This document shows positions 18,523-25,145 of a stretch of DNA of 64,000 nucleotides, piece after piece; position 1 is the first letter of the stretch, and the number at the start of each line of letters is the position of its first letter. The notes beneath the pieces are model-generated. The model ran no database searches and was not told the DNA's origin. It saw nothing but the letters and a program-made list of their open reading frames with translations. Made by a program: the position numbers and the translations under genes. This DNA is from Gammaproteobacteria bacterium (lineage in GTDB: Bacteria > Pseudomonadota > Gammaproteobacteria > Steroidobacterales > Rariloculaceae): positions 1-64,000 of the forward strand of contig PKRJ01000007.1 of the NCBI GenBank assembly GCA_017577365.1, in the 5' to 3' direction.

Positions 18523-18753
18523 ATGAATCGGGAGCAGACCAACCAACGTATCGAGCTCGAGCTGAAGCGCCTCGAACGGCGTCTCGAAGAGTTGATCGAG
18601 GTCTGCGAGAAGCTTCGCGAGGAGAATGCGTCGCTGCGGCAAAGGCAGGAGGCGCTGATCGCCGAGCGTGCCGCGCTGCTGCAGAAGAACGAGCAGGTGC
18701 GCGGCCGCGTCGAGGCGATGATCGGCCGGCTGAAAGCGATGGAGCAAGCCTGA
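18523..18753 (+). CDS. ZapB-like coiled-coil protein (TIGR02449 family)
   Basis: This 76-residue protein is almost entirely one predicted coiled coil rich in Glu, Arg and Leu heptads, from about residue 6 to the end (for example LKRLERRLEELIEVCEKL). Small proteins of this kind are regularly encoded immediately upstream of zapA in gammaproteobacteria and are grouped as TIGR02449; resemblance to the division factor ZapB is inferred from size and structure. I took the ATG at 18523 rather than one 60 bases upstream, because a strong promoter lies between them. The stop overlaps the zapA ATG (TGATG). Confidence 0.83.
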   Translation: MNREQTNQRIELELKRLERRLEELIEVCEKLREENASLRQRQEALIAERAALLQKNEQVRGRVEAMIGRLKAMEQA

Positions 18754-19067
18754 TGAGCGATTCGATCGCTCGGGTGACGATCCGAATCCTCGAGAAGGAA
18801 TATCACGTCGCGTGCCCGGTGGAGGAGAAGCCGGATCTCCTCGCCTCCGCGGAGCTGCTGAATCGCAAGATGCGCGAGATCCGCGATAGCGGCAAGGTCG
18901 TCGGACTCGATCGCGTGGCCGTGATGGCCGCGCTGAACCTCGCGAACGACTACCTGAAGACGAAGAGCGAGGGCGGGGAGCTGCAGAACATCGTCGCAAC
19001 ACGCATTCGAGCGATGCGAGAGCGGCTCGACGAAACGCTTGGACCTGCAAAGCAGCTGCCTCTATAG
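18753..19067 (+). CDS. zapA: Cell division protein ZapA
   Basis: ZapA binds FtsZ and cross-links protofilaments at the Z ring. The 104-residue protein has the N-terminal beta-rich region VTIRILEKEYHVACPVEE, the conserved AAELLN-like helix (ASAELLNRKMREIR), DRVAVMAALNLANDYL and a C-terminal helix. It overlaps the ZapB-like gene by one base and is followed directly by the 6S RNA, whose -10 element contains the zapA stop codon. The zapA-ssrS-fau order is conserved in gammaproteobacteria. Confidence 0.93.
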   Translation: MSDSIARVTIRILEKEYHVACPVEEKPDLLASAELLNRKMREIRDSGKVVGLDRVAVMAALNLANDYLKTKSEGGELQNIVATRIRAMRERLDETLGPAKQLPL

Positions 19068-19068
19068 T
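19039..19068 (+). promoter_or_regulatory. Promoter of 6S RNA, inside the 3' end of zapA
   Basis: TTGGAC (19039-19044) and TATAGT (19063-19068) are 18 bases apart. The zapA stop codon (19065-19067) lies within the -10. The predicted start near 19075 coincides with the start of the 6S closing-stem region. Confidence 0.55.
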
Positions 19069-19074
19069 GTCGGT

Positions 19075-19270
19075 TAGGGTGCTCCCTGCGGTGTTCGACA
19101 CGAACCGGAACGTCTTTCGACCCTAAATCATGATCTTGGGGTTGTGTTCTGTCGGTGGTGTTGAGCAGACCCGGGTACGCCGGGAAGCCTGCAACTACCA
19201 CGGCTTACCCCACCTGTTGCTCTGGTTCGAGAGCAACCGTTCGTGACGGCACAGGCGGGGAGCATCTCTT
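19075..19270 (+). ncRNA. ssrS: 6S RNA
   Basis: 6S RNA mimics an open promoter and sequesters sigma70-RNA polymerase in stationary phase. Evidence is position between zapA and fau, the closing stem, and conserved internal sequence. Bases 19078-19089 (GGTGCTCCCTGC) pair with 19255-19266 (GCGGGGAGCATC). The conserved right-hand segment TTGAGCAGACCCGGG...CGCCGGGAAGCCT (about 19161-19190) matches the canonical AGC...CYCGG...CCGRGAAGCCU pattern, and a terminal-arm hairpin GTTGCTCT-GGTTCG-AGAGCAAC lies at about 19216-19237. Ends are estimates. The 3' strand of the closing stem overlaps the earliest fau start, suggesting processing from a joint transcript. Confidence 0.85.
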
Positions 19271-19914
19271 CCATCTCCGACGAGTCGGCTCGAGACCGTG
19301 AAGCCGCGCGTCGAGAGCGCGCGAACGTCCGTAAGGAGATGCGTCGCCTTCGCCGCTCGCTCGATGCCGAGCGACGCGCGGCCGGCGAGCGCGCGATCTG
19401 CCGACGCATCTTGAGTCTCGGCGTCTACCACAGGGCACGCACCCTCGCCGTCTACTACGCGTTCGACGGCGAGCCTTCGATCGCGCGAGTCGCGCGCGTC
19501 GCGGCGCGGCAGGGCAAGCTCGTCTACGCACCGGTCGTCGTCGGCGAGCGAATGTGCTTCGCGCCCGTCACCCCGAAAGGGCTGCTCCGACGCAACGTCT
19601 TCGGCATCGAAGAGCCGGCGCTCGCGGGGCAGGTCGATCCTCGCCGGCTCGATCTCGTGCTGACGCCCCTCGTCGCCTTCGATGCGCGCGGCGTCCGCCT
19701 CGGCGTCGGCCGAGGCTACTTCGATCGCGCCTTCGGCTTTCTGCGCCATCGCAAGTCGTGGACAAGGCCGAAGCTGCTCGGCGTCGCGTGGTCCTTCCAG
19801 CAAGCCGAGGCCCTCGAAGCGCAGCCGTGGGATATTCCGTTGTGGGGCGCGGTCACCGAGAACGCGTTCTTCCGATTCGCTCGCGCAGGCGACGCGACGG
19901 GGGGAGGCCGATGA
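19243..19914 (+). CDS. fau: 5-formyltetrahydrofolate cyclo-ligase
   Basis: This enzyme uses ATP to convert 5-formyl-THF to 5,10-methenyl-THF. Conserved family motifs are visible: YYAFDGEPSI, VLTPLVAFDARGVRLGVGRGYFDRAF (in two parts) and EAQPWDIPLWGAVTE. The start is uncertain. The ATG at 19339 would remove RANVRKE, which aligns with the N-terminal helix carrying ATP-contacting basic residues in the family, so I kept the GTG at 19243 (223 residues) even though it falls in the 6S closing stem. The stop overlaps the next gene by 4 bases. Confidence 0.88.
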   Translation: MTAQAGSISSISDESARDREAARRERANVRKEMRRLRRSLDAERRAAGERAICRRILSLGVYHRARTLAVYYAFDGEPSIARVARVAARQGKLVYAPVVVGERMCFAPVTPKGLLRRNVFGIEEPALAGQVDPRRLDLVLTPLVAFDARGVRLGVGRGYFDRAFGFLRHRKSWTRPKLLGVAWSFQQAEALEAQPWDIPLWGAVTENAFFRFARAGDATGGGR

Positions 19915-20375
19915 AACATTGGCTCATGAAATCCGAGCCGGACGTGTTCAGCGTCGACGACTTGGCGGCATCTCCGGGACGGCGGACCTACTGGGACGGA
20001 GTGCGCAACTATCAGGCCCGCAATTACATGCGGGACGAGATGAAGCGGGGCGACCTCGCGTTCTTCTATCACTCGAACTGCGAAGAGCCGGCGATCGTCG
20101 GCATCATGAAGGTCGTCAAGGAAGGCTATCCCGATCACACCGCTTTCGATCCGCGGGATCCGCACTACGATCCGGCGAGCACGCCGGATGCGCCGCGCTG
20201 GTTCATGGTCGACGTCAAGCTCGAGCGCAAGCTCCGTCGACCGATCACGCTAGCGGAGCTCAAGGCGCACGCCGATGGCGAGCTCGCCGGCTTCAAGCTG
20301 CTCGCGCGCGGCAACCGCCTTTCCGTGTTGCCCGTGAGCGACGAGCATTGGGACTTCATACTGGGTTTGGAGTGA
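19911..20375 (+). CDS. EVE domain-containing protein (Thy28-like)
   Basis: This 154-residue protein is a single EVE domain, a PUA-like fold thought to read modified bases in nucleic acids. The N-terminus KHWLMKSEPDVFSVDDL, the WDGVRNYQARNYMRD segment and GDLAFFYHSNCEEP are family signatures. Bacterial Thy28-type EVE proteins often sit beside fau, as here, with a 4-base overlap. The natural ligand is not established. Length equals the usual single-domain form, with no fused restriction module, so a defence role is not indicated by context. Confidence 0.9.
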   Translation: MKHWLMKSEPDVFSVDDLAASPGRRTYWDGVRNYQARNYMRDEMKRGDLAFFYHSNCEEPAIVGIMKVVKEGYPDHTAFDPRDPHYDPASTPDAPRWFMVDVKLERKLRRPITLAELKAHADGELAGFKLLARGNRLSVLPVSDEHWDFILGLE

Positions 20376-20489
20376 CCGACGACGTGTTTCGCCACGCGTC
20401 TTCGCCGTCGAAACGCGACGAGAATGTGCGTCGATTCACATTCCCCGCGCTCGATGCGGGCGGCAGGATGCGCAAAAACGTATAACAGT

Positions 20490-20518
20490 CTGGAAATTTG
20501 GATGCTTTTATATATACT
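20490..20518 (+). promoter_or_regulatory. Candidate promoter of the lysine-rich protein gene
   Basis: A good -10, TATACT (20513-20518), lies in an AT-rich patch (TTTTATATATACT) that stands out in this GC-rich DNA. CTGGAA at 20490-20495 gives a 17-base spacer but is a weak -35. Confidence 0.5.
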
Positions 20519-20550
20519 CAACGCCGTTTATCCCGACACGGAGACTACCC

Positions 20551-20835
20551 ATGGCATCTACAAAGAAGACATCTGCGAAGAAGACGTCGAGCAAACGTAA
20601 GGCTCGTCGCAAGGTCGCGAAGAAGCCTGCCACGAAGAAGCGCGTAACGAAGAAGCGCGCGACGAAGAAGAAGGCCACGAAGAAGAAGGCCAAGAAGAAG
20701 GCGGCGAAGAAGAAGACCGCCAAGAAGAAGGCCGGCAAGAAGAAGGCCAAGAAGAAGGCTTCCAAGAAGAAGGCGACGAGGAAGAAGGCGACCAGAAAGA
20801 AGACTCCGGCGGCAACGCCGGTGGTGGGCGCCTGA
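20551..20835 (+). CDS. Lysine-rich histone H1-like nucleoid protein
   Basis: The 94-residue product is nearly pure Lys-Ala-Thr low-complexity sequence made of imperfect KKA/KKK/TKK units from about residue 3 to 85, ending in TPAATPVVGA. Such tails resemble AlgP, bacterial H1-like proteins and eukaryotic histone H1 C-termini, which bind DNA through charge. I infer DNA or RNA binding and nucleoid compaction. Codons are almost exclusively AAG for lysine. It has its own AT-rich promoter and a strong intrinsic terminator, so it is a single-gene unit that may be highly expressed. Confidence 0.85.
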   Translation: MASTKKTSAKKTSSKRKARRKVAKKPATKKRVTKKRATKKKATKKKAKKKAAKKKTAKKKAGKKKAKKKASKKKATRKKATRKKTPAATPVVGA

Positions 20836-20882
20836 AGACGTCCCTACCACACTTGGACGGAGAGCTTCGCTCACGTCAAAAG

Positions 20883-20911
20883 AAGTGCCCGCGAAAGCGG
20901 GCACTTTTTTT
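20883..20911 (+). terminator. Intrinsic terminator after the lysine-rich gene
   Basis: AGTGCCCGC and GCGGGCACT form a perfect 9-bp stem closed by a GAAA tetraloop and followed by a run of seven or so T residues. It is the clearest rho-independent terminator in the window. Confidence 0.92.
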
Positions 20912-20927
20912 GTAGGGGGCACGCACG

Positions 20928-21587
20928 ATGACGCAAGACGAGCAAAAACGACGCGCGGCGATCGCGGCGCTCGACTACATCGAGGATGGCATCACACTCG
21001 GCGTCGGCACCGGCAGCACGGTCGACTTCTTCATCGACGCGTTGCCCCGGCTCGCCCACAGGCTGGCGGCGGTCGTGTCGAGCTCGGAACGCTCCACGGC
21101 GAAGCTCGAGAGCCTCGGTATCGAGGTCAAATCGTTCGCCGAGATCGACCGGATCGATCTTTACGTCGACGGCGCCGACGAGGCGACGAAGCACCTGCAC
21201 CTGCTGAAAGGAGGAGGCGGCGCATTGACCCGCGAGAAGGTGCTCGCCGGCGCGGCGCGGCGTTTCGTCTGCATCGTCGACGCGTCCAAGGTCGTCGGAA
21301 CGCTCGGCCGCTTCCCGTTACCGATCGAGGTCGTGCCGATGGCCCGGTCGTTCGTCGCGCGTCAGATGATCAAGGCAGGGGGAGAACCGGTCTGGCGCAA
21401 GGACTTCGTCACCGACAACGGCAATATCATCCTGGACGTCCACAACTTGAAGATCGCGAATCCCCTCGAGCTGGAAACGCGCTTCAACCAGATACCCGGC
21501 ATCGTCACGGTCGGGATCTTTGCCCACCGGGGCGCCGACGTGCTCGTGATCGGCGAGAAGGACGGCGTCCGCACGCTCGGGCGTTAG
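20928..21587 (+). CDS. rpiA: Ribose-5-phosphate isomerase A
   Basis: RpiA interconverts ribose-5-phosphate and ribulose-5-phosphate in the non-oxidative pentose phosphate pathway. The 219-residue protein has LGVGTGSTVDFFI (phosphate loop), DLYVDGADEA (catalytic Asp region) and LLKGGGGALTREK, and ends with FAHRGADVLVIGEKDGV. Length is the same as E. coli RpiA. It starts 17 bases after the preceding terminator and faces the tRNA-Gln gene convergently. Confidence 0.96.
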   Translation: MTQDEQKRRAAIAALDYIEDGITLGVGTGSTVDFFIDALPRLAHRLAAVVSSSERSTAKLESLGIEVKSFAEIDRIDLYVDGADEATKHLHLLKGGGGALTREKVLAGAARRFVCIVDASKVVGTLGRFPLPIEVVPMARSFVARQMIKAGGEPVWRKDFVTDNGNIILDVHNLKIANPLELETRFNQIPGIVTVGIFAHRGADVLVIGEKDGVRTLGR

Positions 21588-21617
21588 TCGAGCGCCGGCG
21601 AGCGAAGGCAGACGGGA

Positions 21618-21656
21618 CATATAAATAAAGAAGCGGCGGGCTCGATGCCCGCCGCT
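21618..21656 (-). terminator. Intrinsic terminator downstream of tRNA-Gln
   Basis: A perfect 10-bp stem (AGCGGCGGGC / GCCCGCCGCT, 21632-21656) with a 5-base loop is followed on the - strand by TTCTTTATTTATAT. The T-rich side shows it serves the tRNA rather than rpiA. Confidence 0.75.
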
Positions 21657-21664
21657 CGGAGAGT

Positions 21665-21738
21665 TGGCTGGGGGACCAGGATTCGAACCTGGGTTCTCGG
21701 AGTCAGAGTCCGATGTCCTACCGCTAGACGATCCCCCA
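21665..21738 (-). tRNA. tRNA-Gln (CUG anticodon)
   Basis: Read on the - strand, a 7-bp acceptor stem (TGGGGGA with TCCCCCA) encloses a D arm, an anticodon stem TCGGA/TCCGA with loop CTCTGAC (anticodon CTG), and a T arm with TTCGAAT. The encoded 3' end is GCCA, so the CCA tail is genomic. Length is 74 bases. It decodes CAG, the main Gln codon expected in this GC-rich genome. Confidence 0.95.
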
Positions 21739-21870
21739 AGCGGTGTTCAGCTTAACCGCCCCGGACGGATATTGCCACCGTCCCACCGGCGAGACGGATT
21801 GGATGGGCCAAGCCGGCATGAAGCCCGGTGCGAATCGGGCCCGCGCGCCGGCCGACGTCTTCGTCGGGTA

Positions 21871-22263
21871 TTAGCGCTTCGAGAACTGCGTCGCGCGGCG
21901 AGCCTTGCGCAGGCCGACCTTCTTGCGCTCGACCTCGCGGGCGTCGCGCGTCACGAATCCGGCACGACGCAGCGGTTGGCGCAGCGTCTCGTCATAGGCG
22001 ATCAGCGCGCGCGTGATGCCGTGCCGGATCGCGCCGGCCTGGCCGGTGGTGCCGCCGCCGGAGACCGTCGCGCGCACGTCGAACTTGCCTTCGAGAGCGC
22101 TCGTGACGAGCGGCTGGCGGACGATCATGCGCGCGGTCTCGCGGCCGAAGAATTGCTCGAGCGGGCGGCCGTTGATCGTGATCTGGCCGCTGCCCGGCCG
22201 AAGGAAAACCCGTGCCGTGGCAGTCTTGCGTCGGCCGGTGCCGTAATAGTTCTCGGTAGCCAT
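21871..22263 (-). CDS. rpsI: 30S ribosomal protein S9
   Basis: S9 sits in the small-subunit head, and its C-terminal tail reaches the P-site tRNA. The 130-residue protein begins with NYYGTGRRKTATARV and ends with KKVGLRKARRATQFSKR, the conserved C-terminus whose last arginine contacts the tRNA anticodon region. It lies 7 bases downstream of rplM, the usual rplM-rpsI operon. The 132 bases between its stop and the tRNA-Gln gene hold nothing I can identify. Confidence 0.98.
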   Translation of the reverse strand: MATENYYGTGRRKTATARVFLRPGSGQITINGRPLEQFFGRETARMIVRQPLVTSALEGKFDVRATVSGGGTTGQAGAIRHGITRALIAYDETLRQPLRRAGFVTRDAREVERKKVGLRKARRATQFSKR

Positions 22264-22270
22264 CGGGATC

Positions 22271-22699
22271 CTAGAGCTCCAACGGTATGGGCTGCTGCGC
22301 CTGGTGCGGATGCTCGGCGCCGCGGACGACCTTCAGCTTGCGCAGCATGCGGCGCCCGAGGGGATTCTTCGGCAACATGCCCTTCACGGCGAGCTCGAGC
22401 GCCCGCTCCGGAGCCCGTTGCAGCAGCTTCTCGAGCGACTCCGACTTCAGATTACCCACATAGCCGGTATGGCGATAGTAGATCTTGTCCTTCATCTTGC
22501 GGCCGGTCACGCGGATCTTCTCCGCGTTGATGACGACCACGTAGTCGCCGGTATCGACGTGCGGGGTATAGACGGGCTTGTGCTTGCCCCGGAGACGCCG
22601 CGCGATCTCGCTCGCGAGCCGACCGAGCGTCTTGCCGTCGGCGTCGACGACGTACCAGTCGCGGCGGACGGTCTCCGGCTTGGCGGAATATGTCTTCAT
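22271..22699 (-). CDS. rplM: 50S ribosomal protein L13
   Basis: L13 is an early-assembling large-subunit protein. The 142-residue length equals E. coli L13, with RDWYVVDADGKTLGRLAS, HVDTGDYVVVINAEKI, GRKMKDKIYYRHTGY and AVKGMLPKNPLGRRMLRKL all present. I used the ATG giving MKTYSAKPE, the usual start. A TACGAT -10-like element lies about 40 bases upstream, giving a normal leader for the rplM-rpsI operon. Confidence 0.98.
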   Translation of the reverse strand: MKTYSAKPETVRRDWYVVDADGKTLGRLASEIARRLRGKHKPVYTPHVDTGDYVVVINAEKIRVTGRKMKDKIYYRHTGYVGNLKSESLEKLLQRAPERALELAVKGMLPKNPLGRRMLRKLKVVRGAEHPHQAQQPIPLEL

Positions 22700-22844
22700 C
22701 TTCGCAATCGATTGTGAGAGTGGCGCCGGGGCCCCGACGAAAGACGCAGAATCGTACAGGCAGTCCCTCGGACGTGCAAGCGACCGCCGCCCGGGACGCG
22801 ACCGCACCTCCCGGCGCCGCCGGCCCCGCCCCCCCGGCCCGGCG

Positions 22845-23567
22845 CTAGAACGCGTACTCGAGCGCCACGGACGAGAAGCGGTCGGTCTTCGCAGAACCGG
22901 CCGGTACCGCGCTGTTGTGCTTGACGCGGTAGCTCAGGACCAGCGCGATATTGCCGATGATCCGCGCCCGCAGCGCGGAACGGGATTCCGTCATCGTGTT
23001 CGTCGAGCCGCTCTCGACGACGATCGACTGCTCGAAATCGGTCGTCTCGGTCATGACCCAGCGATAGTTGACGGAGCCGCGCAGGATCCGGTCATCCTCC
23101 TCCGTGCCGTCGCGCAGCTCGGATTGGCGAGCACCCGCACCGAGCCCGGCGTCGAGGAGGTGGCGTTCGCCGTCGAGAAAGCGCCGTCCGTAACCGATCG
23201 TCTGGGAGACCTGCTCCGCATAACCCGAGAAGCGGTCCCGCTTCCAGTCGAGCGCCGTGAAGAGGAAGTTGTGCTCGCCGAACGACCGTCGCGCCTCGTA
23301 ACCGAAAAGGTACGCTTCGGCGGTCGTCTCGTCGTTCGTCGAGGCGCCGACGGCCGAGAGATTGAACGAGTGTCTCCAATCCGGAAGCGTATAGACGACC
23401 GAGAAGGACGCGTTCGTGCTCTCGCTCTCGGTGTTGCCGCTCGTCGCGAGATATCCGAGCGCCGCTTTGCCTGAGACCGAATCGGTTGCGGGCCCGCCGC
23501 CTTGCGCGGCCGCTGCATGTGGGAGGCACACGCATAGAGCGAGCGCCGCTCGACGCATGATCGACAT
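22845..23567 (-). CDS. DUF481 outer-membrane protein (YdiY-like)
   Basis: The 240-residue protein has a signal peptide ending near HAAAAQ (about residue 22) and a body of alternating beta strands with the DUF481 hallmark GKAALGYLATSGNTES. The C-terminal residue is Phe (LEYAF), as expected for an outer-membrane beta-barrel substrate of BAM. The function of the family is unknown; in E. coli YdiY is acid-induced. I used the ATG giving MSIMRRAAL, which places the signal peptide correctly. A TATCAT -10-like element occurs about 30 bases upstream. It is divergent from coq7. Confidence 0.85.
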   Translation of the reverse strand: MSIMRRAALALCVCLPHAAAAQGGGPATDSVSGKAALGYLATSGNTESESTNASFSVVYTLPDWRHSFNLSAVGASTNDETTAEAYLFGYEARRSFGEHNFLFTALDWKRDRFSGYAEQVSQTIGYGRRFLDGERHLLDAGLGAGARQSELRDGTEEDDRILRGSVNYRWVMTETTDFEQSIVVESGSTNTMTESRSALRARIIGNIALVLSYRVKHNSAVPAGSAKTDRFSSVALEYAF

Positions 23568-23670
23568 CTGCTTTCCCGGAGCCTGGGCGACCGCGGCATG
23601 ATACACATCGATCGCGGCGACGCCAGCCGAGAGCCTTTCGTTCGTCGCCGCATCGCGTCCCTACGGTCCT

Positions 23671-23676
23671 TATAAT
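23671..23676 (+). promoter_or_regulatory. Consensus -10 (TATAAT) immediately upstream of coq7
   Basis: A perfect TATAAT ends 7 bases before the coq7 ATG, so transcription would start at the initiation codon (candidate leaderless mRNA). No clear -35 is seen at the usual distance. Confidence 0.5.
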
Positions 23677-23683
23677 CTCGCGC

Positions 23684-24322
23684 ATGACGACGAAGCTCAC
23701 GGTGCAGGATCTCTTGATCGCCGCCGTCGACGAAGGGTTGCGCACGTTGACGGCGACCGCGCCGTCGTCGCGCCCGAATCCGGCGCGAACCGTGGAAGAC
23801 GCGCCGCTCACGAGCGACGAGAAGCGCTTGAGCGCCGCGTTGATGCGCGTCAATCACGCCGGCGAGATCGCCGCGCAAGCGCTTTATGCGGGACAATCGA
23901 TCGGCGCGCGCAGCACCGCGACTCGCGAGCAATTGCTGAATGCCGCACGCGAGGAACGCGACCACCTCGTTTGGTGCAAGGCGCGTCTCGACGAGCTCGG
24001 CGACCGGCCGAGCGCGCTCGGCCCGTTCTGGTACGCCGGCAGCTTCTGCATCGGCCTCGTCGCGGGATGCTTCGGCGACGAGCTGAGCCTCGGTTTCGTC
24101 GCCGAGACGGAGCGTCAGGTCGAGGCGCATCTCGACGACCACATGGGCCGGCTGCCCGCGGCCGACGAGAAAAGCCGCGCGATCCTGCGCGAGATGGCCG
24201 CCGACGAAGCGCATCACGGCACGACCGCCCGGCTCGCCGGCGGCAGACCGCTGCCCGGACCGGTCCGGATGCTGATGACCTTGGGCGGAGAAATCCTGCG
24301 GCGGACGGCGTATTACGTTTGA
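23684..24322 (+). CDS. coq7: 2-polyprenyl-3-methyl-6-methoxy-1,4-benzoquinone monooxygenase (Coq7 family)
   Basis: Coq7 is the di-iron enzyme that hydroxylates C6 of the ubiquinone ring, replacing the flavoprotein UbiF of E. coli in many bacteria. The 212-residue protein carries the ferritin-like ligand set: MRVNHAGEIAAQALY (Glu near 60), EERDHLVW (ExxH), VEAHLDDH, and the second ExxH in DEAHHG near residue 173. With UbiI and UbiH at 14-16.5 kb it completes the three aerobic ring hydroxylations. It may be translated from a leaderless mRNA. Confidence 0.94.
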   Translation: MTTKLTVQDLLIAAVDEGLRTLTATAPSSRPNPARTVEDAPLTSDEKRLSAALMRVNHAGEIAAQALYAGQSIGARSTATREQLLNAAREERDHLVWCKARLDELGDRPSALGPFWYAGSFCIGLVAGCFGDELSLGFVAETERQVEAHLDDHMGRLPAADEKSRAILREMAADEAHHGTTARLAGGRPLPGPVRMLMTLGGEILRRTAYYV

Positions 24323-24383
24323 TTTCCTTTACCGACTGATCCCGGTCACAAGAACTCGCTCCAAAGTTGCGAACTTACGGGAA

Positions 24384-24410
24384 TTTGATTAAATACGGGA
24401 TTAAGTCAAA
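24384..24410. promoter_or_regulatory. AT-rich imperfect palindrome upstream of crp
   Basis: TTTGATTAA (24384-24392) faces TTAAGTCAAA (24401-24410), an inverted repeat with one inserted base, 16 bases before the crp ATG. It overlaps a possible promoter (TTGCGA 24367-24372, 17-base spacer, TAAATA 24390-24395). It could be an operator, but it is neither a standard CRP (TGTGA-N6-TCACA) nor FNR (TTGAT-N4-ATCAA) site. Confidence 0.4.
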
Positions 24411-24425
24411 CCCGGAGCCCTCAAG

Positions 24426-25106
24426 ATGGAAGAAGCACTTCGGCCGTTGAGCGACGTTCCCGCAATCAACCGGTTCTTGAGCTATTGCCGAGTCAGGACC
24501 GTGCCGGCCAAGACGGTCATGATTCACGCAGGCGATCTGCCGGATGTCCTCTATTACATTGTCGACGGCTCGGTCGAGGTGATGATCGAGGACGAGGACG
24601 GCAACGAGATGGTCCTCGCCTACCTCAACAAGGGCCAGTTCTTCGGCGAGATGGGCCTGTTCCACGAGCAGCCGCAGCGCAGCGCCTGGGTGCGGACGCG
24701 CACCGAAAGCGAAATCGCGGAGATGACTTACGCGAGGTTCCGCCAGCTCGCGTCGGAGAGCCCGGGCCTGCTCTTCGAGCTCGCGACGCAGCTCGCGACC
24801 CGCCTCGACCGCACGAACCGCAAGCTCGGCGACCTGGCCTTCGTCGACGTCACGGGCCGCGTCGCCCACGCGATCATGGACCTGTGCCGCGAGCCGGATG
24901 CGATGACGCATCCCGAGGGCATGCAGATCAAGGTCTCGCGTCAGGAGCTTTCGCGCCTCGTCGGCTGCTCGCGGGAGATGGCGGGCCGCGTTCTGAAAGT
25001 GCTCGAGGATCAGGGTCTCGTTCGCGCGAACGGCAAGACGATCGTCGTCTTCAACGCGCGTCGCGATCCTCCCAAAGCGCGTCGTCCGCAGCTGCAGCGC
25101 GTCTGA
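24426..25106 (+). CDS. crp: cAMP receptor protein family regulator (CRP/Vfr)
   Basis: The 226-residue protein has an N-terminal cyclic-nucleotide domain (about 20-120) and a C-terminal winged helix (about 150-215). The phosphate-binding cassette reads GEMGLFHEQPQRSAWVRT, retaining the Arg-Ser pair that binds cAMP in E. coli CRP. The recognition helix SRLVGCSREMAGRVLKVLE closely matches the CRP helix with its RE..GR contacts. This predicts a cAMP-responsive global regulator recognising a TGTGA-like site, closest to Pseudomonas Vfr. An adenylate cyclase is not in the window. A GC-rich hairpin follows the gene. Confidence 0.93.
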   Translation: MEEALRPLSDVPAINRFLSYCRVRTVPAKTVMIHAGDLPDVLYYIVDGSVEVMIEDEDGNEMVLAYLNKGQFFGEMGLFHEQPQRSAWVRTRTESEIAEMTYARFRQLASESPGLLFELATQLATRLDRTNRKLGDLAFVDVTGRVAHAIMDLCREPDAMTHPEGMQIKVSRQELSRLVGCSREMAGRVLKVLEDQGLVRANGKTIVVFNARRDPPKARRPQLQRV

Positions 25107-25109
25107 TCT

Positions 25110-25137
25110 CACGCCGGCGGACCGGGCCGCCGGCGTG
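25110..25137. terminator. GC-rich hairpin between convergent crp and djlA
   Basis: CACGCCGGCGG and CCGCCGGCGTG form a perfect 11-bp stem around ACCGGG, centred between the two converging genes. No T run follows on either strand, so it may act as a pause or RNA-end stabiliser rather than a classical terminator. Confidence 0.5.
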
Positions 25138-25145
25138 GCGACGCA

